Translations under genes and position numbers: made by a program
From: Onthophagus taurus
Taxonomy: Eukaryota > Arthropoda > Insecta > Coleoptera > Scarabaeidae
Assembly (NCBI RefSeq): GCF_036711975.1
Contig: NC_091968.1
Location: 16,058,001-16,122,000, forward strand
Reading direction: 5' to 3'
DNA length: 64,000 nucleotides
In this document: one piece after another, positions 51,201 through 55,297 of the stretch
Layout: the number at the start of each line of letters is the position of its first letter
Numbering within the stretch: position 1 is the stretch's first letter
Notes under the pieces: generated by a model
Seen by the model: only the letters and a program-made list of their open reading frames with translations
What the model was told of the DNA's origin: nothing
The model's database searches: none

Positions 51201-52466
51201 CCGGGACATGGCACCTACTTTTTTTGTATCTCTTATTGTGTCTGATAGCCTATAATAACACCCAAATTTGCCCACCCTGTACAAGTCTGCGTTTGAAAGA
51301 AATTCCTAACTTAATTGGTATAGGAGCTATGGATGCCCGACACACTGTTGCAGGACCCTGTATAATATGTTTCTTTTTTCCCCATTTTGAACTTTTATTG
51401 TATTTTGTATTATATCATTTTATTACGCCTTTTCTCGGTTTCTTTATCTTTTTTTTTGACATTTGTAAGTATTTGTAGCACGAATAAACTATTCTATTAT
51501 ATTCTTGACCTAGAACTAGAAACATTCGGCTTTAGCCGTCTTGAGAGATGTGGGGCTAAATTCGAATGTTTCTAGTTTTCAGTTTAGTGTTAGTTCTAGA
51601 TCTAATTAGTTTTAGATGAACATTATACATCAAAAGACTAAGAAAAACAAGGGTGTTTCATCCATAAATATATGTTGTAATCTCACCTAGTTTAGTGAAA
51701 ATACCTTTACTCTTAAGTATATCAGATTGATTTTGTGTGTGATTATAAAATAAACAATTTGTAGGTTAGATAATTAGATCATTTCAGATTGATTAAAAAA
51801 AAAACGTCGATTTTTAAGCCACATGATGATTCTTAAATTTTTCCTTAATTTGTTTCATTCATTTAACTTACAACATATTTTTCAGTTTTAACACTATCAG
51901 TTATTAAATGTGTGTTAGGTTCAAATAATCCCTCAGTAAATTTACCACCCATCAACTGAATCTTTTCTTTAAGACAATCTCGTTTCGATTTATTAATATG
52001 TGAAGTGCAAACAACGCAATCCGACATTGCCATATTAAATACCGGCCAAGAAAAATTTGGTACTGGACGTCCATCGGTTAAACAAATTAACAAACAATAT
52101 GCACCAACGATTCTACTATAACATATTCATTAATTAATAAAAAATTAATGAAATGAGTTAGACATACCTTGCTTTCGAATCTTTAATTTTCTCGTAACAA
52201 CTCCCTTCAAATTTATCAAATACAACAAATTCCGTCTTTTGTAGTTCGGCTTCTGTGAAACTGTTACCATCTCTAATCCATTCAACATTCATAGAATTTC
52301 CTTTACATGCCTAAAAGAATAAATTAAAAACAATCAACGTTAACCTCAAAATATTACTAAAAAATAAATTGATTACTTGAAACGCAGATTGCATTACTTC
52401 CGAACATTGGTTTTCATTATCGTACTCTTCGGGGATAATGAAAATAATCCGTACATTTGTAGACAT
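26775..52466 (-). CDS. TopBP1: TopBP1/Mus101-like BRCT scaffold, ten exons, C-terminus missing
   Basis: Exons (minus strand, 5' to 3'): 52377-52466, 52168-52310, 51872-52112, 48360-49004, 48015-48308, 42375-42519, 40997-42321, 33960-34124, about 33696-33911, about 26775-27238. All junctions are GT-AG and keep one frame of about 1,240 codons. Products carry BRCT repeats in TopBP1 order, including THLLAPKPQRTEKMLSCIAA, typical of the C-terminal BRCT pair. TopBP1/Mus101/Dpb11 is a nuclear scaffold that binds phosphoproteins, loads replication factors at origins and activates ATR. Drosophila Mus101 is somewhat longer (about 1,400 residues), so roughly the last 100-150 residues are missing. Five introns are inflated by transposons; the four short ones are 51-61 bp. 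Confidence 0.92.
27730..28262. repeat. CTAGTGTTAG hairpin array
   Basis: At least three hairpin modules. Each has an arm of CTAGTGTTAGTTCTAG-type repeats, then GAAACATTCGGGTTTAGCCG, a small loop with GTCTTGAGAGACG, and the inverse. The ends CTGAATACCAACTAAAACTAG and its inverse (at 28245-28262) form TIRs. The motifs match the tail of the PLE copies (see 1-640 and about 40600). Confidence 0.75.
28616..28900. mobile_element. hAT-type MITE with CCGCAT subterminal array
   Basis: 285 bp with inverted ends TAGTGATGTAACGGATA. It is flanked by a perfect 8-bp duplication TTTTCGAC (28608-28615, 28901-28908), the hAT target-site length. Subterminal regions are packed with GCATCCGCATCCGC repeats. No ORF. 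Confidence 0.88.
29190..29650. mobile_element. mariner-type MITE family (copy 1 of 2)
   Basis: Begins ACAGCCTGATTCAGAGTAAGCGC and shares about 390 bp in the same orientation with 43190-43585 (CAAAATATTTGGCAGTAATA, AAATGGCGACTGTCAACTTT, GTAATAAACATCTACTTAT). The right side here ends GATACACCCTGTATA. Confidence 0.65.
29657..30012. mobile_element. approx. 355-bp inverted-repeat MITE
   Basis: The left arm TTGTTATCATAGTTTTATATG followed by CAGGTGTTTATATTGGA recurs inverted at about 29970-30012 with two changes (TTGTTGTCACAG). The interior contains GATAAGAGC repeats inverted towards the right end. No recognised ORF. Confidence 0.65.
30140..30189. repeat. 19-bp perfect hairpin
   Basis: CAACCGTTCATATGAACGC (30140-30158) is repeated as its exact reverse complement at 30171-30189 with a 12-nt spacer. 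Each arm is itself palindromic around CATATG. Confidence 0.8.
31232..31896 (-). mobile_element. 5'-truncated R1-like LINE with 16-bp target duplication
   Basis: Flanked by the exact 16-bp repeat ACCTCCATTACTAACA (31216-31231, 31897-31912). The insert is pyrimidine-rich on the plus strand because the minus strand codes for an Arg/Glu-rich LINE C-terminus; the 3' end lies to the left. The length of the duplication and the truncation fit target-primed reverse transcription. Confidence 0.88.
31430..31885 (-). pseudogene. LINE ORF2 C-terminus (Arg/Glu-rich, CxxC..H..C)
   Basis: Reads ECWREIREGKIRYGKG, YYRRAGYSVTEIN, YRDIIKEGLPRYLLLEG, VARFRCGNEERANRYWM, ERWCRLCREEE and then a LEHM..C continuation: the C-terminal zinc-knuckle end common in insect LINE ORF2 proteins. 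Only this end is present, starting directly at the target duplication. Confidence 0.75.
32032..32963 (+). pseudogene. IS630/Tc1-like DDE transposase, frameshifted
   Basis: ATG 32032 opens MPYIKKKGNSKRKTLNLCHL. The next frame (32130-32489) has the HTH half (LKQLQETLRNEFQLNVNKECIRQHLDGLMFTLKQIRFEPERTN). The core then follows in pieces: YLDETNFNFFISRSQGRSKKG (first Asp), ALVIDSAPCHCGIEQVL (second Asp), and SPMLNPIEHSWSILKAGIK (Glu) in the frame 32709-32963. About 35 residues separate the second Asp and the Glu. It is broken by stops and shifts. Confidence 0.85.
33154..33589. mobile_element. 436-bp MITE with 8-bp target duplication
   Basis: TIRs of about 31 bp beginning CTTTGATTATATATAA, then ATGGATTGAGC, with two mismatches. 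They are flanked by a perfect 8-bp duplication ATCAGTGC (33146-33153, 33590-33597). It sits in the right TIR of the IS630-like element. An 8-bp duplication suits hAT or Merlin relatives. No coding capacity. Confidence 0.9.
33696..33911 (-). CDS. TopBP1: TopBP1 exon 9 (likely ATR-activating region)
   Basis: Acceptor TTTTTTAG, then DTPRKALINSNLDKLQRKIS and, near the end, GTVGWEEYSQKEKKQEQIV. A Trp followed by acidic residues just ahead of the C-terminal BRCT pair fits the ATR-activation domain of TopBP1 (inference from position). The donor is either ATG|GTTTAT (end 33696) or ATT|GTAATG (end 33702); both keep frame. Confidence 0.82.
33960..34124 (-). CDS. TopBP1: TopBP1 exon 8
   Basis: 165 nt, phase 0 on both sides: PFSELKRRLWKKILHEDETP through NKNETQEESN with donor AAT|GTAAGT. 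The PxSELKRRLW motif follows the BRCT4-5 region in TopBP1 proteins. A 48-bp intron separates it from exon 9, whereas the intron to exon 7 is 6.9 kb. Confidence 0.85.
34260..34305 (-). ncRNA. hammerhead-like core in the inverted-repeat end
   Basis: On the minus strand: CTGATGA (34293-34299), a 14-nt stem II region TGCATTGTTCAGGC, GAAAC (34274-34278), AT, GTC (34269-34271). The core blocks are in correct order and GUC is the classical cleavage triplet. Stem II and stem I pair poorly, so it looks degraded. In the right-hand copy (about 40855-40880) the core is altered. Confidence 0.4.
34306..35137. other. no gene seen
   Basis: Remainder of the left inverted repeat and AT-rich sequence up to the hAT relic. 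No domain recognised. Confidence 0.4.
35140..36290 (+). pseudogene. hAT-family transposase relic (ZBED5/SCAND3 type)
   Basis: Frames in order: 35278-35577 (RAKSLQRRLFKLYVEE, ELVMHTDVRWLNRGKFLQRFRDL), 35575-35700 (DLSFLRDITSKLNDMILELQGQ, IFDMMSSVN), 35701-36024 (FNLFEMDVHKLKLEIITLQND, EENF), then WKYLS..KYTKFRKCVENLYSCFGSIY and KSKYRTALTDTHLESCLRNA. These match the catalytic-half and dimerisation segments of hAT transposases of the ZBED5/FAM200/SCAND3 type. Several frame breaks; N-terminal BED finger not found. Confidence 0.78.
36577..37200 (+). pseudogene. PLE reverse transcriptase, YxDD box deleted
   Basis: RT motifs: [55 protein letters not shown] (first catalytic Asp), EGAAMGSPPSPVIANFYLEKF. 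Right after that, where PLEs have W.RYVDDT, the sequence jumps in another frame to QEFLDHLNSQHP..IKFTMETE and QLAFLDVLVTRKTDG. About 25 residues with the catalytic DD are missing, so the RT is dead. Confidence 0.85.
37480..37830 (+). pseudogene. PLE GIY-YIG endonuclease, frameshifted
   Basis: Reads ERIEKKKNAFPIAKDKLTPLK then GVYRLSCSCGKYYVCQTGHN, CRIKEHDRDVRLGK, then shifts frame near 37677 to NKQSAVAEHCHKGGHSIEFHKTKVLARNGHYFQRLTREAIE. GIY-YIG family with the catalytic Arg retained, but Gly of the YVG motif is Cys. More conserved overall than copy 1 yet broken by the frameshift. Confidence 0.85.
37961..38002 (+). ncRNA. hammerhead-like motif in PLE copy 2 tail
   Basis: GTTT (37961-37964), CTGAAGA (37965-37971), a stem-loop GCTG-CAACA-CAGC, then AAAA in place of GAAA, TGTC and AAAC (37999-38002). 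It is at the same tail position as the motif in copy 1 (532-563), with identical stem I and cleavage triplet. The core G of GAAA is changed, so this copy is probably inactive. Confidence 0.5.
38052..40216 (-). mobile_element. mariner-family (DD41D) transposon, old copy
   Basis: The ends TACAGGGTGTTAGG and TACAGGATGTTAGG (inverted) are bordered by TA (38050-38051, 40217-40218). TIRs of about 150 bp share AACATGCGGCAAAAATT and AAACCCCTTTGTTTCGAAGA. It belongs to the same terminal class as the 20.4-kb element but is a different family. It lies in the PLE copy 2 tail. Confidence 0.88.
38125..39226 (-). pseudogene. mariner-family transposase (DD41D), decayed
   Basis: The putative start MIDMYFMYGLADGNSSEA at 39226 matches the N-terminal HTH region. 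FHHQFSFNVWVGIVDDYLIGPVFLPGRLNG and DVPYATRIAM follow; the open part at 38125-38544 has MHDGAPPHF, WIGRGGPHAWPARSSDLNPLDYFFWGYLKSLVY. Forty-one residues lie between HD and LD, so DD41D. Multiple stops and shifts in the N-terminal two thirds. Confidence 0.85.
40300..40342 (-). ncRNA. hammerhead-like core, left arm (degenerate)
   Basis: Minus-strand copy of the 40484-40522 motif: CTGAAGA, TGGC-TTGTA-GCC, GAAAC, TA, GTA, AGACT are intact. The 5' stem I strand is CTACT instead of AGTCT, so stem I pairs over only two bases. Confidence 0.4.
40484..40522 (+). ncRNA. hammerhead-like motif, all stems formable
   Basis: In order: AGTCT (40484-40488), CTGAAGA (40489-40495), T, GGC-TTGTA-GCC (stem II), GAAA (40508-40511), C-TA-G (one-pair stem III), TA, AGACT (40518-40522). 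AGTCT pairs perfectly with AGACT (stem I), and G-TA is an NUH triplet immediately 5' of it. The bulged T after the first core block is unusual. A one- or two-pair stem III is known from PLE-type hammerheads. Confidence 0.55.
40997..42321 (-). CDS. TopBP1: TopBP1 exon 7 (BRCT4-BRCT5 and Ser/Asp linker)
   Basis: Begins after TTTTTTAG (42322-42323) with QEDTIAQFLQNNHF. Two BRCT repeats follow: IKVAVALFDEDQMGMIRNCI..GG and LHGKVVTISSYSGTERCFLADLVDRLGA, THLINPIAEGKKYEAAVKWG, WLLDCCKSGKLKW. An acidic Ser-rich linker (SESDSDVSSESEIESNNDSE) and an in-frame 33-residue tandem duplication (INKICEDSPQ..ITP.KDI.KRFEGDLK, period 99 bp at 41171/41270) come next, then QCLQWINSLPYTKPKPLST and donor ACC|GTACGT. 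1,325 nt, starts in phase 1. Confidence 0.92.
42375..42519 (-). CDS. TopBP1: TopBP1 exon 6
   Basis: Acceptor TTGTAG (42520-42521), then GLKLLRCGLSKEISNSEDKK through EILQQYLNPALT, donor ACAA|GTAAAA. 145 nt; leaves one base that combines with exon 7 to give Asn. A linker between BRCT3 and BRCT4 with no domain of its own. A 53-bp intron follows. Confidence 0.85.
42522..43189. other. TopBP1 intron 5, left part; no gene seen
   Basis: AT-rich. Contains GCGCGCCGTCATAAAATTTATGAC at about 42558-42580, matching the tandem repeat at 47844-47990. No coding signature. Confidence 0.4.
43190..43585. mobile_element. mariner-type MITE family (copy 2 of 2)
   Basis: Same family and orientation as 29190-29650, beginning ACAGCCTGATTCAGAGTAAGCGC. 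It is followed within 100 bp by the N-terminus of a mariner transposase (43686), which could be part of the parent autonomous element. Confidence 0.65.
43686..44036 (+). pseudogene. mariner-family transposase N-terminal fragment
   Basis: MDINNVNNVYTNEEIPNLFF, RMFNENYPHLPPTTKGKFRR and, after a stop, NVTEEVNTLAYFEPSPNTSIRAAKEDLGI match the two N-terminal HTH regions of DUF4817-type mariner transposases ('YTNEE...YP.R..P....F.RIE' and 'V.AY...NP..SIR.....GI'). The catalytic domain is absent. Confidence 0.65.
44690..44868. mobile_element. MITE related to 15268-15787 (inverted)
   Basis: Shares GACTTCCGGTATAA, CTGAAAATATTTTAGTCGAAGAG and CCAGAACCCCAGAAACGTC with the element at 15.3 kb in reverse orientation. 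Ends GATACACCCTGTATA. Confidence 0.6.
44898..45490 (+). pseudogene. mariner-family transposase relic (second family)
   Basis: The TIR-like ACAGGTGTCCCAAAATTGAG at about 44901 is followed by RTQREVCVLFNNKYPDRPIN, KIERKFRDTGSVEDKPKKGRP (N-terminal HTH), EKWHPYKIQLVQ, NAILSNLNGY/MCHRFPRHIENILFPDESTFTL (first catalytic Asp). It stops before the second Asp. Several stops; no function expected. Confidence 0.72.
45495..45950. repeat. truncated copy of the 49878-51213 foldback element
   Basis: Shares over 400 bp in the same orientation with about 50645-51090: CCAATATATTCTATAT, AACTCACGTTGCTATAGTAA, GCTAAAAATATGCTCTTTTC, TTTCAACGGCAGTATATTCT. The CCGGGAC end is absent here. Confidence 0.75.
46310..46875 (+). 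pseudogene. Mutator-like (MULE) transposase C-terminal relic
   Basis: The ORF at 46341-46574 reads GTRLRNLKRNTRGLGGKGKLTGKLIDKLSLYYGLAIDRNCDSVKDMKKEIWATLYH, CPVGVDSW: the block common to arthropod Mutator-like transposase-domain proteins. Further on are PKTIHSGKKVVDIASNIAACNFNDG and a tail ENKLQEGQLYGAGIAD. Stops and shifts break it. Similarity to this family is from memory of the motif order, not a search. Confidence 0.68.
46876..47840. other. TopBP1 intron 5, right part; no gene seen
   Basis: AT-rich. A possible element end at about 47475-47500 (GGTGGCATACCCCCTTAAG). No coding sequence recognised. Confidence 0.4.
47844..47990. repeat. 77-bp tandem duplication with TCATAAAATTTATGA palindrome
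   Basis: Units start at 47844 and 47921 (ACCTGTTGTCATAAAAT, ATGACACGC.CCC, ATAAAATCGAG.GCGCC). A third piece is at about 42558. The palindrome and the GCGCGCC blocks stand out in AT-rich DNA. Confidence 0.7.
48015..48308 (-). CDS. TopBP1: TopBP1 exon 5 (BRCT3)
   Basis: Acceptor CTTAG then VFIAGFSPDQREKVSRILNLGGA, RITHIIVGDPTLNDARALYKKH, VVSLEWLCECIRTQSVVQEDEY: a complete BRCT with GG and W..C. Ends SPISQK, donor AAAAA|GTATGC. 294 nt, phase 0 both sides. Confidence 0.9.
48360..49004 (-). CDS. TopBP1: TopBP1 exon 4 (end of BRCT1, BRCT2)
   Basis: Acceptor TTTTAG then KAAELGLKIMLPDWVDVVWE (end of BRCT1). BRCT2: FKNLKISTTGFTNMEEREKLKRLITENGGTYSG.., TTDILICNGPTTSDKYKVAR, CVSYDWLLDSVRNG. A Ser/Thr-rich linker follows with SQTRKRRSS (possible nuclear localisation signal), then AGSFLDGCC. 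Donor TGT|GTAAAT chosen among several GTs because it keeps frame with exon 5. BRCT1-2 of TopBP1 bind phosphorylated RAD9 and Treslin. Confidence 0.92.
49005..49489. other. TopBP1 intron 3, no gene seen
   Basis: Unrecognised sequence with TGACGTCACG and TTGTGACGTCATC near 49198-49225. No ORF of note. Confidence 0.35.
49490..49878. repeat. approx. 163-bp tandem repeat, 2.3 units
   Basis: The block CGTGAGTTGC.GAGTTGAAATTT recurs at 49492, 49656 and 49818 (periods 164 and 162). Each unit also has GCTTCGACATCCCTAAGT, AGAGTGCTACA and AATTCGCTATGTTAGGTGAA. The third unit is cut by the foldback element at 49878. Confidence 0.85.
49878..51213. mobile_element. foldback element with GTCCCGGTCTC ends
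   Basis: The arms begin GTCCCGGTCTCTTTTT (49879) and its inverse (to 51213), and remain alignable for about 230 bp (CTTCTTTTGTTTTTAAGTTATAG, TTCTTAAGACACTTTTTTAAGT, TTTTGAGATACAAC). The minus strand of the middle (50340-50640) holds a decayed reading frame with an acidic tail (DDREDEEDE), possibly a transposase C-terminus I cannot assign. No clear target duplication. Confidence 0.7.
51500..51615. repeat. CTAGTGTTAG hairpin module
   Basis: Single hairpin: CTAGAACTAGAAACATTCGG, CTTTAGCCGTCTTGAGAGATG, GGGGCTAAATTCGAATG, TTTCTAG, then GTGTTAGTTCTAGATC. Same family as 27.7, 30.6, 40.6 and 57.8 kb. Confidence 0.75.
51872..52112 (-). CDS. TopBP1: TopBP1 exon 3 (end of BRCT0 and start of BRCT1)
   Basis: Acceptor TAGTAG with the second AG used, giving IVGAYCLLICLTDGRPVPNFSWPVFNMAMSDCVVCTSH, then KEKIQLMGGKFTEGLFEPNTHLITDSVKTEKYV (GG and THLI of BRCT1) and donor GTT|GTAAGT. 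241 nt. The exon 2-3 junction completes an Arg codon. Confidence 0.9.
52168..52310 (-). CDS. TopBP1: TopBP1 exon 2 (BRCT0)
   Basis: Acceptor TTTTAG then ACKGNSMNVEWIRDGNSFTE, TEFVVFDKFEGSCYEKIKDSKA, donor CAAG|GTATGT. 143 nt. The VFDKFEG..Y..IK pattern matches the N-terminal BRCT0 of TopBP1. Confidence 0.88.
52377..52466 (-). CDS. TopBP1: TopBP1 exon 1 with start codon
   Basis: MSTNVRIIFIIPEEYDNENQ..SAFQ, 30 codons, donor CAA|GTAATC. The ATG at 52466 is chosen as the first that gives a hydrophobic BRCT0 strand; upstream in-frame codons back to 52538 are open but lack TopBP1-like sequence. Confidence 0.85.
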
Positions 52467-53001
52467 ATTAATATTTATTTGATAACAACTAACACAACCG
52501 TTAAAACATCTTTCTTTTAAAAACACGTCAAATGTCAAATCTTTTAGCCTAAATCTATTCCAACCTAAAACGTAAAAATCCCCACAAAAAAAATTATTGT
52601 ATTTATAAACAAAATTTATTTATAAATAATAAGACTAATTTGTATTATTTTATTAATAAAACTTTTAAATGTGGTTAAAAATGATGTTGTTCTTATTAAT
52701 TTTTATTTTTTTTGACAAAAAAAAAAAAATAAAAACAAATAAAAAAATAACTAAATAAAAAATAAAAATAATATGAACTAATATAAAAAATAAAAAAAAA
52801 AAAAATAATATTGACTTTCAGCTTCAGTTTATCTGGATCATTTTTTTTATTTATTTCTTTGGGATGCCAACAGGGAAACCCCCAATAGCGGCATTCACTA
52901 GCAATAAAAACAAACATTATTATATGACAGTTCGTTACTAATACTAATACTAACAACAATCCACTAAAATTGTACATTTAATAACAATCCATTAAATCAG
53001 T
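52467..53001. other. TopBP1 5' flank
   Basis: Very A/T-rich, with A-runs interrupted by TAAAAA at 52715-52805. It must include the TopBP1 promoter and 5' UTR; no TATA or other element can be called with confidence. Confidence 0.35.
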
Positions 53002-53010
53002 AAAAATATC

Positions 53011-54487
53011 ACCGGCGAGACGATAGCAACAAACCACTCAGCAACAAACTTTTTCCTTTATATTTCCACCTACTTCTAGGGCTCATATCTGTGTTATTTA
53101 GAAAGATAGCGAAAAACTAAGCACACGGTTGGAAAGCTTGGACTTTTCTCTATCTTAAGCCGGGTTTAAACAGTTTTCGTCCGCCGATATGTTGATAATA
53201 AGAGCAAGAAAAAATAAGAAACGTCGCGCTGCATTCAATTTACCTCAGAATTACCAAACTTCACGGCCTTGTGCAGCCGTTACCAGACGGAAATTTAATA
53301 AACGGCTTACATATTCGGAAAGAGCTGACCTTGGCCTGTCTTATTCCGAGTTTTCGTCCGCCAATATCTATCAGCGTTTGTAGGAAAAACGCACCTGAAA
53401 AAGTCCCTACCGATGAAAACACGCAAATTTTTCTTGCACTAATAACTTTCCTATTTGACAGGGAGAAAACTCTACAACTATATTCAGCTTATGGGAAATT
53501 TCCTGCTCTTTCCAACGATGTGTGATACACCGTGATCACATGTTTGCACAATCCTTTTTTCTGACTATGAACTACCTAAACCACGAATTTTTGCAGCGGC
53601 TAAACCACGCTTGGGTCAATAACTCTCTTTTATGAAGGGGAGAAAACTCTAGAACTATATTCATCTTATGGGAAATTTTCTGCTCTTTCCAACGGTGTGC
53701 GACGCACCGCTTCGCTTACACATTTGCATAGGCGCTTTTTAAATTGATAAACTAAACAACTTAAAATGCAAAGGTTGGTAACCTTTCAGGTGTGTTTCTT
53801 TTACAGACGCCGGCAGATATTGCCGGACGAAAACTCTAAATAAAACAGGCCAAGGTTAGCTCTTTTCGAATATGTAATAGTAAACCATTTGTTGAATTTC
53901 CTTCTGATAACGGCTGCACAAAGCCTTAAAGTGGGGCAATTTTGAGGTGATTTAAATGTAGCGTATCGTTTCTTATTTTTTTTCTGCTCTTATTATTAAT
54001 ATATCGGCGGTTTCCAACCGTGTGCTTAGTTTTCCGCTAGCGTTATAAATAACAAAGATATCCGTCCGAAAAGTACATAGATGGAAATACAAAAGTAAAG
54101 TTTGTTGCCAACTGTAGGTTCTTTTTCAGGAGCGTTTTTTTACAGACGCCGACAGATATTGACGGACGAAAACTCGGAATAAGATAGACCAAGGTCAGCT
54201 CTTTCCGAATATGTAAACCATTTGTTGAATTTCCATCTGGAAATAGCTGCACAAGGCCGTGAAGTTTGGTAATTCTGAGGTAAATTGAATGCAGCGCGAC
54301 GTTTCTTATTTTTCTTGCTCTTATTATCAACATATCGGCGGACGAAAACTCGGTTAATGATAGAGAAAAGACCAAGCTTTCCAACCGTGTGCTTAGTTTT
54401 TCGCTATCTTTCTAGATAATGAAGATATGGGCCCTAGAAGTAGGTGGAAATATAAAGGAAAAAGTTTGTTGCTATCGTCTCGCCGGT
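53011..54487. mobile_element. long-TIR foldback (MULE/FB-like) element with 9-bp duplication
   Basis: Ends ACCGGCGAGACGATAGC inverted, with a perfect 9-bp target duplication AAAAATATC (53002-53010, 54488-54496). Arms of about 420 bp match closely (ACTAAGCACACGGTTGGAAAGC, TTCGTCCGCCGATATGTTG). A third, degenerate arm copy lies at about 53800-54110 in the same orientation as the right arm, and a 70-bp block is duplicated at 53460 and 53638. No transposase. Nine-bp duplications and long TIRs fit Mutator/Foldback families. Confidence 0.88.
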
Positions 54488-54513
54488 AAAAATATCAGGA
54501 CCTTGCCACAACC

Positions 54514-54630
54514 ATGCCCCGTAAAAATCGTTTAAAAGACGCAATAAGCACATTGAGAAACCAAAAAAAAACGGCAGCTAATAACGGACTTCACAACTAC
54601 AAAAAAAAACACCAGAGACCGTTAATAACT
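54514..54630 (+). CDS. short unassigned ORF, possible first exon
   Basis: ATG 54514 opens MPRKNRLKDAISTLRNQKKT and stays open at least to the hAT terminus at about 54632 (GGGATGCAAACG). It starts 18 bp right of the foldback's target duplication, and diverges from TopBP1, whose start lies about 570 bp away once the foldback is discounted. It could be the first exon of a divergent host gene or the start of an unrecognised element. Basic, no known domain. Confidence 0.3.
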
Positions 54631-54631
54631 A

Positions 54632-54960
54632 GGGATGCAAACGATACATCGATTTTTCGAAAACTTCGATGTTTTAATAGCGATATTGAAGTCCATAAAA
54701 CATCGATACATCGTTCATTATGAACGATATTTTATCTTCGATGTTTGATAAAATAAACGACCATTATTTCCATGGTTGTATAAAAGAGCAATGAAATATT
54801 TGGCACTGTTAGCAACTTCAGTGTCTAACAAACGATTATTCACAGAAGTTGGGGCAACAATTAATCAGGAAAGGAATCGCTTATTAGGCACCAGGTTGTC
54901 AAAGTTAAGGTTTTTGAATTCTATACTTAAAAATAAATTTAAATAACATTATCTATGTGT
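54632..54960 (+). pseudogene. hAT transposon relic, dimerisation domain
   Basis: Begins near GGGATGCAAACGATACATCG, a hAT-like terminus followed by ATCGATACATCG-type subterminal repeats. It then encodes MKYLALLATSVSNKRLFTEVG, INQERNRLLGTRLSKLRFLNS (54791-54945), the conserved hAT C-terminal dimerisation motif ('SVxSERxFSxAG...RNRL....v..L.FLN'). The rest of the transposase is gone. Confidence 0.75.
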
Positions 54961-55297
54961 TTTATCATATTATAATAATAATAATAATATTTATTGATAG
55001 GTAATAAACGAAATACATAAGTACATAGCAATATATGAAGAAAATACAACTCCAATCAAAAAGAGTCATGTCAGAGCGACCAAAGAAAATCCGAGGTCGT
55101 CCTGCTTTTCAATGACCCATCGAAAAAAAAAAAAATACAACAAATAATAATAATAATAATCAAAACAATATAATTATATGATTCAAGTCATAATAATATT
55201 TAAATAAATTTTAAATGAATTTTAAATGCGCAAAGTAAGACAGTAATCGTATACACAAAAGAAAAAACAAATTTTTAAAAATATTTCCATTGGTCAC

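Noticed and set aside
53189..53525. ORFs inside the foldback arms (also 54043-54384)
   Set aside because: Overlapping frames in mirrored arms without conserved domains; by-products of the inverted repeat.
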